In this document: positions 8,564-17,766 of the stretch, one piece after another
Layout: every line of letters starts with the position of its first letter
Position numbering within the stretch: position 1 is the first letter of the stretch
From: Lactobacillus gigeriorum DSM 23908 = CRBIP 24.85
GTDB lineage: Bacteria > Bacillota > Bacilli > Lactobacillales > Lactobacillaceae
Length of the DNA stretch: 32,778 nucleotides
Assembly: GCF_000296855.1 (NCBI RefSeq)
Contig: NZ_CAKC01000073.1
Coordinates: 1-32,778, forward strand
Reading direction: 5' to 3'
Position numbers and translations under genes: made by a program
Notes under the pieces: model-generated
Databases searched by the model: none
What the model saw: only the letters and a program-made list of their open reading frames with translations
Told to the model about the DNA's origin: nothing

Positions 8564-11500
8564 AAGAACAGATATTCACAAAATTATGGTAATTGGATCA
8601 GGTCCAATTATTATTGGTCAAGCTGCCGAATTTGATTACTCGGGAACTCAAGCATGTTTGGCTTTGCGTGAAGAAGGTTATGAAGTTGTTTTAGTTAACT
8701 CAAACCCAGCAACGATCATGACGGATACAACGATTGCAGATAAAGTGTATCTCGAACCGCTTACTGTTGATTCGCTATCAAGAATCATTCGGCAAGAATA
8801 TCCTGATGCAATTTTGCCAACTTTGGGTGGACAAGTTGGACTTAATATGGCTTTAGCTTTAGCCAAGACGGGTATTCTTGATGAACTGAACATTGAATTG
8901 CTTGGTACCAAATTGAATTCCATTGAACAAGCAGAAGATCGGGAAATGTTTAAAGAGCTATGCCAAAGTTTAGGAGAACCAGTACCTGCTTCCTTAACGG
9001 TGCATAAACTCCAAGAAGCACTAGATTTTGCCGATAAAATTGGTTATCCGATCATCGTCCGTCCTGCCTTTACCATGGGTGGTACTGGTGGTGGTATTTG
9101 TCACGATCGAGAAGAATTAACTCGTATTTGTAAGAATGGATTGGAATTATCACCGGTAACAGAGTGTTTAATTGAAAAATCAATTGCTGGCTACAAGGAA
9201 GTTGAATTCGAAGTAATGCGCGATTCAAGCGATAATGCCATGATTGTTTGTTGTATGGAAAACTTCGATCCAGTTGGCATTCACACAGGTGACTCAATTG
9301 TTTTTTCACCATCACAGACTTTGTCTGACAAAGAATATCAAATGTTGCGTGACTGTTCTTTACGTTTGATTAGAGCTTTAAAAATCGAAGGGGGATGCAA
9401 CGTTCAACTTGCACTTGATCCTGAAAGCTTCAACTACTACGTAATTGAGGTTAACCCTCGTGTTTCTAGATCTAGTGCTTTGGCTTCTAAGGCAACAGGT
9501 TACCCAATTGCTAAGATGGCAGCCAAGATTGCAATTGGAATGACTCTTGATGAAATTAAAAATCCAGTAACAGGAACGACTTTTGCAGAATTTGAACCTG
9601 CTTTAGACTATGTTGTCTGCAAGATTCCACGTTGGCCTTTTGACAAGTTCCCTAAAGCAGATCGGATGCTTGGAACTCAGATGAAAGCCACTGGTGAAGT
9701 TATGGCAATTGGTCGAACTGTTGAGGAAGCAATGCTCAAGGCGGTTCGTTCCTTGGAGATCGATGAAAAAGATCTTTATTCAGAAGAAGCGCATCAAGCT
9801 GATGATAGTTTGTTAACCGAAAAATTGGTCAAAGCGCAAGATGATCGTTTGTTCTATCTAGCTGAAGCTTTTAGACGTGGATACAGCATTAATGATTTGC
9901 ATGAATTGACCAAGATCAACTTCTATTTCTTGGATATCGTTAAGCATTTGATTGAAATTGAACAAGAATTAAGTCAAAACATTGATGATGTCGAAGTTCT
10001 GAAGTTAGCTAAAAAATATGGTTTCAGCGATTATACAATTAGTCGAATTTGGCATGAAAATGAAGATGATGTCAGAGATCTCCGCCTCAATCAAGGAATT
10101 AAGCCGGTTTATAAGATGGTTGATACCTGTGCTGCCGAATTTGAATCAAGCACGCCATATTTTTATTCTAGTTATGATGAAGAAAATGAAAGTCTTCGGA
10201 GCAATAAAAAATCCGTCCTTGTAATTGGTTCTGGTCCAATCAGAATTGGTCAAGGGGTCGAATTCGACTATGCAACTGTGCACTCTGTTAAAGCTCTGCA
10301 AAAACTCGGCTATGATGCAATTGTTGTTAACTCCAATCCAGAAACGGTTTCTACTGACTTTTCAATTTCAGATAAACTCTACTTTGAACCTTTAACTTTG
10401 GAAGATGTGTTAAATATCTGTGACTTGGAAAATCCAGAAGGGGTTATCGTACAATTTGGTGGTCAAACCTCAATTAATTTAGCAGCAGGTTTAGCCAAAC
10501 ATGGCATTAAGATTCTTGGAACTAGTGTTAATGATCTTAATCGAGCAGAAGATCGTGAGGAATTTGATAAGATCATTAAGGATCTGAAATTAAAACAACC
10601 ACAGGGTTTAACTGCCACCACCCATGAAGGCGTAATTGAAGCTGCCGAAAAACTGGGTTATCCTGTATTGGTTCGTCCAAGTTATGTTCTTGGTGGTAAG
10701 GCAATGGAAATTGTTTATAGCCAGGATGAATTGGAAGAATATCTGCATGACCATGTTGATATAGCTAGCGATCACCCGATTTTGGTTGATGACTATCTTG
10801 ATGGTAGCGAATGTGATGTGGATGCGATTAGCGATGGAGAAACAGTTTTGATTCCTGGTATTATGGAACATATTGAACACGCAGGCGTTCACTCAGGGGA
10901 TTCAATGGCAGTTTACCCACCACAAACTTTTAGTGATGAAGTTAAGACCAAAATTGCAGAGACGACTAAGAAGTTGGCTTTAGCTTTGAATTGCAAGGGT
11001 ATCATGAATATCCAATTTATTGTTCGTGATGGTGAAGTCTATGTAATCGAAGTCAACCCACGTGCTAGTCGTACGGTGCCATTCTTGAGTAAGATTACAG
11101 GAATTGAAATGGCGCAAGTAGCTACGAAAGTAATTATGGGTGAGAGTCTTGAAAGCCAAGGCTATGAAGATGGCTTAGCCCCTGAACCTGAATTGATCAG
11201 CGTCAAAGCTCCGGTATTTAGCTTTAGCAAGTTAGCAGATGTTGATGCCTACCTTGGACCAGAAATGAAGTCAACTGGTGAAGTAATGGGTAGCGACCTT
11301 ACTTTTGCCAAGGCCTTATATAAAGCATTCGCTGGTGCACATATGGAATTGCCAGAAAATGGAAACGTCTTGCTTACTATTGAGGATCAGGATAAAGATA
11401 AGATCTTACCACTTGCTAAGCGATTCAGTAGCATTGGTTACCGGATTTTTGCAACCGAAGGTACTGCTAAATTCTTGCAAGAACATCAGCTTCATGTCGA

Positions 11501-11738
11501 ACTTGTTACCAAGGTTCATGAAGGTGGCGAAAACAACATTTTAACTGATATGCACAACGATAAGATTGACTTGGTAATCAACACGATGGGGCATGATTTG
11601 GAGAAGAATTCGGATGGCTTTATTATTCGTCAAACTGCAATTCAGCAAAATATCCCATTGTTAACCGCACTTGATACTGCAGATGCGCTTTTGACTGCAT
11701 TGGAAAATCGGTCGTTTGCAACTAGAAGCTTAGCTTAA
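8556..11738 (+). CDS. carB: Carbamoyl-phosphate synthase, large (ammonia) subunit
   Basis: CarB makes carbamoyl phosphate from bicarbonate, ammonia and 2 ATP. The 1060-residue chain has the usual duplicated architecture: carboxyphosphate half (about 1-400), oligomerisation domain, carbamoyl-phosphate half (about 545-935) and a C-terminal MGS-like allosteric domain. Paired biotin-carboxylase-type signatures are visible: [20 protein letters not shown] and [20 protein letters not shown], then [15 protein letters not shown] and [15 protein letters not shown]. The start at 8556 follows AAGGAAG and overlaps carA (ATGCCTAA); the in-frame GTG at 8529 lies inside carA and has no better ribosome site. 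It is the last gene of the operon, ending at a terminator. Confidence 0.96.
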   Translation: MPKRTDIHKIMVIGSGPIIIGQAAEFDYSGTQACLALREEGYEVVLVNSNPATIMTDTTIADKVYLEPLTVDSLSRIIRQEYPDAILPTLGGQVGLNMALALAKTGILDELNIELLGTKLNSIEQAEDREMFKELCQSLGEPVPASLTVHKLQEALDFADKIGYPIIVRPAFTMGGTGGGICHDREELTRICKNGLELSPVTECLIEKSIAGYKEVEFEVMRDSSDNAMIVCCMENFDPVGIHTGDSIVFSPSQTLSDKEYQMLRDCSLRLIRALKIEGGCNVQLALDPESFNYYVIEVNPRVSRSSALASKATGYPIAKMAAKIAIGMTLDEIKNPVTGTTFAEFEPALDYVVCKIPRWPFDKFPKADRMLGTQMKATGEVMAIGRTVEEAMLKAVRSLEIDEKDLYSEEAHQADDSLLTEKLVKAQDDRLFYLAEAFRRGYSINDLHELTKINFYFLDIVKHLIEIEQELSQNIDDVEVLKLAKKYGFSDYTISRIWHENEDDVRDLRLNQGIKPVYKMVDTCAAEFESSTPYFYSSYDEENESLRSNKKSVLVIGSGPIRIGQGVEFDYATVHSVKALQKLGYDAIVVNSNPETVSTDFSISDKLYFEPLTLEDVLNICDLENPEGVIVQFGGQTSINLAAGLAKHGIKILGTSVNDLNRAEDREEFDKIIKDLKLKQPQGLTATTHEGVIEAAEKLGYPVLVRPSYVLGGKAMEIVYSQDELEEYLHDHVDIASDHPILVDDYLDGSECDVDAISDGETVLIPGIMEHIEHAGVHSGDSMAVYPPQTFSDEVKTKIAETTKKLALALNCKGIMNIQFIVRDGEVYVIEVNPRASRTVPFLSKITGIEMAQVATKVIMGESLESQGYEDGLAPEPELISVKAPVFSFSKLADVDAYLGPEMKSTGEVMGSDLTFAKALYKAFAGAHMELPENGNVLLTIEDQDKDKILPLAKRFSSIGYRIFATEGTAKFLQEHQLHVELVTKVHEGGENNILTDMHNDKIDLVINTMGHDLEKNSDGFIIRQTAIQQNIPLLTALDTADALLTALENRSFATRSLA

Positions 11739-11771
11739 TGTACCTATCACCTAAAAGTAAATTTCGATTTT

Positions 11772-11801
11772 AGAGACAGCGAAAAGGCTGTCTTTTTTCT
11801 T
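11772..11801 (+). terminator. Intrinsic terminator of the pyrB-carB operon
   Basis: AGACAGC pairs with GCTGTCT around a GAAAAG loop and is followed by T6. No pyrK or other pyr gene lies between carB and this terminator. Confidence 0.85.
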
Positions 11802-12042
11802 GTCTAGAAAAACCGGTCATAGCTTAATAAAATTAATCAATAATCTAAATATTGACTATAATTAAAAAAGTATTAAAATTTAGTAATCGTAAATAGAAAG
11901 TAAACAATAAATAATTCTGAATTATTGATAATAAGGGAAATGATCAACAAATATTAAAACCATTGAATGGAATAAATTTAATATTTATTTTAAATCTCTT
12001 TATATCGCTTGTTCAGTAGGTTAGTTAGAGATGGAGAAGGTT
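11802..12042 (+). promoter_or_regulatory. AT-rich leader with predicted promoter of the ABC exporter
   Basis: This 240-bp gap holds no gene. The best promoter is TTGACT (11852-11857) with TAAAAT (11874-11879) after 16 bp, which would give an mRNA leader of about 155 nt. Small inverted repeats such as AATAATTCTGAATTATT (about 11911-11927) are present but weak. I see no recognisable operator or riboswitch. Confidence 0.35.
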
Positions 12043-13626
12043 ATGGTTAATTTTAAATGGATTCTTTCAAAGATCTCGCTGTTTGAAATACTGCTATTGG
12101 TAGTATGCCTCATCTGGGGTGGTCTTGAAGGGGTAGCGAATGGTATTGTTCTCGGAAAATTCCCAAGTTTAGCAGTTGCGACTACAAGTCAAAGAATGCA
12201 TTTCTTAATATTTGCAATTTTTATCTATGTATTTACCTATACTGGCTTGTATGTAGAGCAATTGTTGTTAGCTAATATTCGAAAAAAATTGCGTATAAAG
12301 CTAAAAGAAGCAATGCTTATTGGGAGTTTTAACGATCAAGAAGATACCAATACTAGCATAAATCGCATCAGCAATGATGCGATTCAAATCGATAACAATT
12401 ATTTCAGCGTTATCTTTGCTATTATTCAATCAATCGTAGCTGCTATTATTTCTTCAATCTATGTATTTAAAGTAAATGTTATTATGGCGATAATATTTTT
12501 ATTGTTTTCACTGTTAACTACTTTACCAATGATTGTTGGTAAGAAAAGTTTAGCAAAAGCTGGTGCAAGATGGAGCAAAGCTAGCGATCAATTGCTAGCT
12601 ACTGCTAATGATTGGATTAGTGGCGCCTTGGATATAGTACAGTTTAATAGAGAACGTTACTTTTTCAGAAAAGTAAAGAATCGCTTGCAAACAACAGAAG
12701 GGACTTTATTTACTCAAGAAAAAATTAATTGGTCTATTCAGTACTTCAGTTGGTTAATAACAGTCATTAATTTAGTGGGGCCGTGGGCAATTGGTTTTTG
12801 GCTAATGTCATATAATTTATATGGAATTACGGTTAGCGTGCTTCTTAGCTTGACGTTAACTGCCAATAATGTTGTCCAAAACATTAGAGCTGTTATGTCC
12901 TACTGGTCAGCTATTTCAACTACTGAAGAATTTCGTCACCTATCTGAGCATTTATCATTAAAAGCTGAAGTTAAAGAAAAATTACCTGATGACAATCTCC
13001 AATTTAAAAATGTATCATTTGCATATGGAGATCATAATATACTTGCTCATACTAATTGGCAGATTAACAATCATCAAAAAATTGTTCTAGTAGGTAAGTC
13101 TGGACTAGGTAAATCTACAGTCTTGAATCTAATAAGTTCAAGGTTAAAGCCTAACGAAGGTCAAGTGTTGCTAGGAAAGCAAGAGCTAAAACCGACTGAT
13201 CTTACCTATGTGTCTCAAACACCTTGGATTTTTTCAGGTACAGTTAAAGACAATATTACTTTAGGTGATGAGATAGCAGATAATAAGCTTGAATTGATTT
13301 TAAAAAAATTAGCTTTGTGGGATGAATTAGGTCCTGATCCACTTCAACGAAAGATTGATGCTAATAGCAAGAATTTATCTGGTGGACAATTGCAAAGAAT
13401 AGCTGTTGCACGTGCCTTGTTACATCTAAAGCCAATCGTTCTTTTAGATGAAATTACTGCCAATGTTGATAACGATAATGCTATCAGAATCAGAAAATTA
13501 TTGTATGAAACAAATGCAACCATAGTTGAGGTAGCTCATCATTTGGATCAAGCTTTAATCGAAAAGTATCATTTTGCAGTTTATACCATTGAGAATCAAA
13601 CTATAACGCTTTTAAAAACGTATTAA
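12043..13626 (+). CDS. ABC exporter, fused permease/ATPase half-transporter
   Basis: The 527-residue protein has an N-terminal exporter-type transmembrane domain of about six helices (residues 10-310) and a C-terminal nucleotide-binding domain. The ATPase has Walker A LVGKSGLGKSTV, Q-loop VSQTPWIF, signature LSGGQLQRIAVARALL, Walker B PIVLLDEITANVD and H-loop VEVAHHLD, so it looks catalytically competent. The start at 12043 (MVNFKW) is preferred because GGAGAAGG lies just upstream and would otherwise be coding from the ATG at 12031. It stands alone with no peptide, bacteriocin or partner gene beside it. The substrate is unknown; peptide, lipid or drug export are all possible. Confidence 0.85.
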   Translation: MVNFKWILSKISLFEILLLVVCLIWGGLEGVANGIVLGKFPSLAVATTSQRMHFLIFAIFIYVFTYTGLYVEQLLLANIRKKLRIKLKEAMLIGSFNDQEDTNTSINRISNDAIQIDNNYFSVIFAIIQSIVAAIISSIYVFKVNVIMAIIFLLFSLLTTLPMIVGKKSLAKAGARWSKASDQLLATANDWISGALDIVQFNRERYFFRKVKNRLQTTEGTLFTQEKINWSIQYFSWLITVINLVGPWAIGFWLMSYNLYGITVSVLLSLTLTANNVVQNIRAVMSYWSAISTTEEFRHLSEHLSLKAEVKEKLPDDNLQFKNVSFAYGDHNILAHTNWQINNHQKIVLVGKSGLGKSTVLNLISSRLKPNEGQVLLGKQELKPTDLTYVSQTPWIFSGTVKDNITLGDEIADNKLELILKKLALWDELGPDPLQRKIDANSKNLSGGQLQRIAVARALLHLKPIVLLDEITANVDNDNAIRIRKLLYETNATIVEVAHHLDQALIEKYHFAVYTIENQTITLLKTY

Positions 13627-13649
13627 TCAAGCATGTAAATAAGATAACC

Positions 13650-13706
13650 AAGCAAAATTCTATTAGATCACTTAATACCATGATTTAATAGAATTTTTTG
13701 CTTTTC
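13650..13706. terminator. Long inverted-repeat terminator after the ABC gene
   Basis: AAGCAAAATTCTATTA pairs with TAATAGAATTTTTTGCTT across a loop of about 20 nt, followed by TTTT. It may act in both directions. Confidence 0.65.
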
Positions 13707-13788
13707 GACTTCTTTATAGTACAGATTTAATCACGGTTTTGATAAACTAATAAGTAAGGAAATACTTAAAAAATGGAGGAAAAGAATA

Positions 13789-14643
13789 ATGAAAGTTTGT
13801 CCAAAATGTGGTTCTGAAATGGGAGCAGACGTTAACTTTTGTACCAACTGTGGAACTAATATCCAAGACGTTCCGGTAACTGTTGATGAAAAAACAGCTA
13901 CGACAGCAAAAGAAAGTGAGACAGCTGAAACTGAAAGACCGATTACTAGAGCGGAATATCAACAACAAGGAGAAAGCGACGCTTCACAAGCTGCGAATTT
14001 CTTTAAGGAAAAAGGCGAAGTGGATGAAGCGGAAGTTTATCACCCTGCAAACATCTGGGATTGGTTAACTTACTCATGGAAAAATCCAATGAAAGAACAA
14101 GTTGCGGAATCTTGGTATGGCTGGGCTACGCTTTTGGTAGAAGACTTGCTATTCATTATCGGTATGGCAAGCGGTTCTTCAAGAGTAATGGGGATGTTTA
14201 ATTCTGGCTATAGCATGATGAATGGCATGCAAATTCCATATATTCCATTTTTCATTTATTTGTTAATCATTCAAGCAGCATGTTTTGGCGTATACTACTT
14301 AGGATATAAGTTTATCTATGGGTCAGTTCGTCAATTTAACGATTTTGTAAACCATATGATGCAAGTAAGCAATCTTAATGCCATTTTTATTGTTCTGGCT
14401 TTTATCTTCATGCTAATGGTAAACCCAATTTTGGTTGGTATCATGATTTTCTTAATTCTTACTGTATGGACTGCATCATTCCAAGTAGTATTATTGGGCG
14501 ATCCTAATCCAGTTCATGATAAGTTCTATAGCTACTTAGTATTGCAAGTGATTTTTGCCCTTGCCTTTACTTTAATTTTTGCAGTCATCGGTTGGGGAAT
14601 CGTCGGCAGTACTTTGGGAATGTTCGGTCGTTTTGGGATGTAG
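13789..14643 (+). CDS. Zinc-ribbon multi-pass membrane protein (DUF6574-like)
   Basis: The 284-residue protein opens with a zinc ribbon, Cys4-x2-Cys7 and Cys18-x2-Cys21 (KVCPKCG ... NFCTNCG). Then come a charged linker to about residue 80, a Trp-rich amphipathic segment (NIWDWLTYSWKNP), and four or so hydrophobic helices (about 106-126, 150-178, 200-237, 248-275). This layout matches lactobacillar DUF6574 proteins; the function is unknown. GGAGG lies upstream of the ATG. Its stop codon abuts the next gene's ribosome site, so the two zinc-ribbon proteins are almost certainly one transcript. A role in envelope-stress sensing is only inferred from the TcaA-like partner. Confidence 0.75.
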   Translation: MKVCPKCGSEMGADVNFCTNCGTNIQDVPVTVDEKTATTAKESETAETERPITRAEYQQQGESDASQAANFFKEKGEVDEAEVYHPANIWDWLTYSWKNPMKEQVAESWYGWATLLVEDLLFIIGMASGSSRVMGMFNSGYSMMNGMQIPYIPFFIYLLIIQAACFGVYYLGYKFIYGSVRQFNDFVNHMMQVSNLNAIFIVLAFIFMLMVNPILVGIMIFLILTVWTASFQVVLLGDPNPVHDKFYSYLVLQVIFALAFTLIFAVIGWGIVGSTLGMFGRFGM

Positions 14644-14652
14644 GTGAATAAG

Positions 14653-15990
14653 ATGGCCAATGCAAAATATTGTCCTAAATGTGGGACGCCTGTCAAACCT
14701 ACAGATAAGTATTGTGGGAAATGTGGCAATCATTTACAGCAACTCAAACCCAAGCCTGCACCGAAACCACGTAAGCCAATGTCGAAGAAAAGCAAAATAA
14801 TGTTGTTCGGTGGCTTAGCAGTCTTACTGGTTTTATTCGGCTTATATAACATAGGAAAGTCACGGTTTTCTCGAGAGAATCAAGTCTCAGCTATCATTAC
14901 TGCTCTTAAGAATCCTTCTGAGGATTTAACGCCATATGTAAAAATTGATGATACTCGCGCAGTGGTAAACAAAGATACCCTGAAATCGATTCAAAAATAC
15001 TACGAAAAGCGGAGACAAGAAGCTAACAATTTGGATTCAGAAACCAATCTTAATCTGATTGCCTCAGGTCGCAAATGGCTTATTTATCCTAAATATGTGC
15101 TAAAACTAGATACGTATTCGCCTAAGGTGCTATCTAATCATGCCAACTCTGAAATATATTTAGACGGCAAAAAAGTTGGCACAGTTGTCAAAGATGGTGA
15201 AAGCTATAGCCAAACTTTATCCCATGTGATTCCAGGGCAACACGAATTAATGGTCAAGTTCAAAGCCAATGGTAAAAACTTAACCACTGAGCGGACTGTT
15301 AATATTTGGTCGAATGAAAGCATTAATTTAGGTATTGAAACCATCTCATTTACGGTTCAAAGCGTACCTAATGGAACAGTTTACTTGAACAATAAACCGG
15401 TAGGAAAATTGAATTCCGATGGTATAAAGGTATTTAAAGATTATCCAACTAATACGGAATTGAATCTTTATGTTGCTTCTAGCTTTAATAAGCAAAGGAT
15501 TCGATCACAACGAGTAGAAAATCTAACGTCAACTATTCGTAATGATGAATACAGCCATTATATTAGTAATTTTGATGATCTCGGATCTGAAGAAGCATCG
15601 ACTACTGTCTATGAAAAAGATGATCAGATCTTTGTTACGCCAATTTGGAAAGGGATGATCACGGAAGATGAGGCGAGCGATTTGCTTGAGGCGTCTTTCG
15701 GAGGGCCATCTTCTGATGATTTTGTGAATGGTTCAAGCAATAAGGATTATCAAGCCTTGAAAAAGCAAGCTGATGCTCTTGATGATGATGATAACCTTGA
15801 TGATTTTTTAGTTGAAGTCAAAATTAAGCGAATCCGTCCTGCAGGCGACAATTACTCTAGTGTTGACTATGCGATTGTCTTCCATTATGAATATGGTGAT
15901 AATGAAAAGACAGTTACTCACAATTATCAAAATGCCATCTTCTACTATGAAGATGATGAACAGAAACTGCAATTATTCGGTAAAGAATAG
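14653..15990 (+). CDS. TcaA-like zinc-ribbon membrane-anchored protein
   Basis: The 445-residue protein begins with a zinc ribbon (Cys7/Cys10, Cys21/Cys24), then a Pro/Lys-rich linker and a single transmembrane helix (about 48-66). A large presumably extracellular part follows, with two beta-rich PEGA/TcaA-type repeats (around 150-205 and 210-270; for example EIYLDGKKVGTV and GTVYLNNKPVGKL) and an acidic C-terminal domain. The order resembles TcaA of staphylococci and YvbJ of Bacillus, linked to cell-wall antibiotic response. The start at 14653 follows TAGGTG; the in-frame GTG at 14644 is part of that ribosome site. The gene forms an operon with the upstream zinc-ribbon protein. Confidence 0.78.
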   Translation: MANAKYCPKCGTPVKPTDKYCGKCGNHLQQLKPKPAPKPRKPMSKKSKIMLFGGLAVLLVLFGLYNIGKSRFSRENQVSAIITALKNPSEDLTPYVKIDDTRAVVNKDTLKSIQKYYEKRRQEANNLDSETNLNLIASGRKWLIYPKYVLKLDTYSPKVLSNHANSEIYLDGKKVGTVVKDGESYSQTLSHVIPGQHELMVKFKANGKNLTTERTVNIWSNESINLGIETISFTVQSVPNGTVYLNNKPVGKLNSDGIKVFKDYPTNTELNLYVASSFNKQRIRSQRVENLTSTIRNDEYSHYISNFDDLGSEEASTTVYEKDDQIFVTPIWKGMITEDEASDLLEASFGGPSSDDFVNGSSNKDYQALKKQADALDDDDNLDDFLVEVKIKRIRPAGDNYSSVDYAIVFHYEYGDNEKTVTHNYQNAIFYYEDDEQKLQLFGKE

Positions 15991-15999
15991 CTAATTATA

Positions 16000-16031
16000 G
16001 GGATTGATCAATAACGATCAGTCCTTTTTTC
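16000..16031 (+). terminator. Intrinsic terminator after the tcaA-like gene
   Basis: GGATTGATC and GATCAGTCC pair (one G-U) around AATAAC and are followed by T6. Confidence 0.8.
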
Positions 16032-16197
16032 GTTATTAATTATCATTCCCATTTGTACATAAAATAGACGATGATGTTTTATTGCTAGTATTGGTTCATA
16101 GAACTATCTAACAAACACAACTAAAAGCAATATTGTTAAAATAATAAGTAAAAAATATATATTTTTATATAAATACAATTTATGTCTATATAGATTG

Positions 16198-16411
16198 AGA
16201 AACTGTCAAATCTTTTGTGTAAATAGATTTTTCTCATAGATCGATTTTTTAATCTTTTATTTAATCAAAGTAGAATTCTAAGGTATCCTGAACCTGACCA
16301 AGGCCTTTGTGGATTCGATTGAAATAGCGTTCGTTGTAGCTCATTGCCTGAATGCCAATAAAAGTATAAGCAACTGTTCAGTTGGAAACTCTGCTTTAGG
16401 CTTAGCTTTAC
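16198..16411 (-). mobile_element. Truncated IS256-family fragment (3' end of transposase plus terminal repeat)
   Basis: The stretch beginning AGAAACTGTCAAATCTTTTG closely matches 18712-18910, i.e. the terminal inverted repeat and the last codons of the IS256-type transposase, in the same orientation. Homology stops at about 16411, just before the ribosome site of the next gene. With the longer copy it forms a direct repeat of about 215 bp. The preceding 16032-16197 is AT-rich with nothing recognisable. Confidence 0.8.
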
Positions 16412-16427
16412 TAAGGAAGGCTATATC

Positions 16428-16916
16428 ATGCGCATTATTAATGATAAAGATGCGTCAAAGATTTATGTTGATAAGTCCAACTATAAGAAATTAGTTAAAA
16501 ATATCACGCCTTCGAAGAAAGCAAAAACCATTAGTCCTAAAAAGGTTCAAAAAGTTAAGTTTAGAATTGAAAAAGTTCTTAACGTTAAGGGCCGCGGTAC
16601 TGGTGCACCAGTATATTTGGTTGCTTCTAAGGATAAGAAATATTCTAGTTGGACTACTCAATCTGGTTTGCAATACCATTACTTAAATAGTAAAGTAATG
16701 AAGAATGTGAAAAAACTACTTATGAGAATTGCTAATAGATTGAATACTAGTCTTAAGAAAGCAAACAGCAAGCGGAACTTTAATGCTGCTATGAAGGCTG
16801 CTAAGGAGTTGCATGGTAATCAAAGAAAGTTTGTTTTACGTTCATTGAAACAATTAAAAAAAGATGATTCAATGAGCATGGGTGAAACTAATCTATTAAT
16901 TTTTGGTTTGCAATAA
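16428..16916 (+). CDS. Hypothetical basic protein
   Basis: The 162-residue protein is very rich in Lys and Arg, with no signal peptide or membrane helix. AAGGAAGG sits about 7 nt upstream of the ATG. The middle (APVYLVASKDKKYSSWTTQSG) resembles repeat domains of lactobacillar secreted/surface proteins, and the C-terminus is helical and basic (NRLNTSLKKANSKRNF). The lack of a secretion signal and the IS fragment ending 16 bp upstream suggest it could be the tail of a larger surface protein beheaded by the insertion. Its function is not recognised. Confidence 0.55.
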   Translation: MRIINDKDASKIYVDKSNYKKLVKNITPSKKAKTISPKKVQKVKFRIEKVLNVKGRGTGAPVYLVASKDKKYSSWTTQSGLQYHYLNSKVMKNVKKLLMRIANRLNTSLKKANSKRNFNAAMKAAKELHGNQRKFVLRSLKQLKKDDSMSMGETNLLIFGLQ

Positions 16917-16923
16917 AATAAAT

Positions 16924-16953
16924 AAGCTCAGCATCTGCTGGGCTTTATTTTTT
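16924..16953. terminator. Terminator between convergent genes
   Basis: AGCTCAGCA and TGCTGGGCT pair around TCT, followed by a T-rich tail on the plus strand; the minus strand tail is weaker. It separates the basic protein from the convergent FLP-type regulator. Confidence 0.7.
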
Positions 16954-17611
16954 ACATAATTAATCTTTCCATCTTAATCCAGCGTCCATGCACTTCAATT
17001 TTGCCATCTTTTTCTAGTTCTTTTAACTTACGGCTAAATGTCTCCGGTGTAATTCCCAAATAGCTGGCTAAGTCCTTTTTCTTCAGTTCTAATTTAACTT
17101 CATTTTTACCTTGTTCATTGGCCAAGTCATTTAGGTAAGCCAATATCCGTTCTTTGGCATCTAAAGTATTTCTAAGCACTGAATTGTGTTCAATTGCCAC
17201 TAATTTTTCACCGAAATTATTTAAAAGCTTCAATGATAAATCCGGTGTTTTTTGCAAAAGGTTTTGAAAATCAGCACGATTAATTGAGCATACCCAGGTG
17301 TCCTCCACAGCTTCAACAAAATTTTCACTTTCGCTTTGTTTGAATAAATGTTGCTGACCTTCGATATCACCTTTTTTGAGTATACCTAGCACAACTTCTT
17401 TACCATCTTTTGATAGATTGTAGACTTTTGCTTTTCCCTGATCGATGACAATCATGCCATCTTTGCCGTCGTCAGGTTGCCTAATGATACTTCCTTTAGG
17501 AAATTTTTGTTGGTGTTCGGAGACGGTTACTAGTTTTTCTTTTAATTCAATTGGTAAATCAGTAAAAAGAGCTGCTTTGCTTAAGCAAGTAATTGGTGAA
17601 TATTTTGTCAT
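16952..17611 (-). CDS. FNR/CRP-family regulator of the FLP type (FLP1)
   Basis: The roughly 219-residue protein has an N-terminal cyclic-nucleotide-like beta roll (about 15-120), a dimerisation helix, and a C-terminal winged helix with the FNR-type recognition helix in LGITPETFSRKLKEL, carrying the E-x2-S-R pattern that reads TTGAT half-sites. It lacks the FNR iron-sulfur Cys cluster but has two Cys, C9 and C108. This is the arrangement of FLP of Lactobacillus casei, where Cys5 and Cys102 form a redox disulfide. I start at the ATG at 17611 (MTKYSPITC) because AGAAAAG is well spaced to it; 17620 is an alternative. A perfect FNR box lies 24-37 nt upstream of this start. Confidence 0.82.
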   Translation of the reverse strand: MTKYSPITCLSKAALFTDLPIELKEKLVTVSEHQQKFPKGSIIRQPDDGKDGMIVIDQGKAKVYNLSKDGKEVVLGILKKGDIEGQQHLFKQSESENFVEAVEDTWVCSINRADFQNLLQKTPDLSLKLLNNFGEKLVAIEHNSVLRNTLDAKERILAYLNDLANEQGKNEVKLELKKKDLASYLGITPETFSRKLKELEKDGKIEVHGRWIKMERLIM

Positions 17612-17634
17612 AAAAATCATCTTTTCTAAAATTC

Positions 17635-17648
17635 TTGATTTAAATCAA
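17635..17648. promoter_or_regulatory. Perfect FNR/FLP box TTGAT-TTAA-ATCAA
   Basis: The 14-bp palindrome is a perfect FNR-family operator. Relative to FLP1 it lies just downstream of a plausible minus-strand -10 (TATGAT, 17657-17652), over the expected start site, which would suit autorepression. It is about 120 bp upstream of the divergent SOD-like gene. A second inverted pair TTGAG-N14-CTCAA lies at 17692-17715. Confidence 0.75.
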
Positions 17649-17766
17649 TTTTATCATAATAGCTTCTTATTACAATTAATTACGATAAGTGTTGAGACAA
17701 CAAATTATTACTCAAAGATTGTATGATGAATTTGAAAGCATCAGAGAATAGAGAGGAATTATTAAG

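Noticed and set aside
12043..13626. Bacteriocin or peptide-maturation ABC transporter
   Set aside because: There is no N-terminal C39 peptidase domain and no small leader-peptide gene next to it.
16309..16494. Plus-strand ORF over the IS256 fragment and the start of the basic protein
   Set aside because: It is antisense to transposase remnants and runs out of frame into the next gene; no ribosome site.
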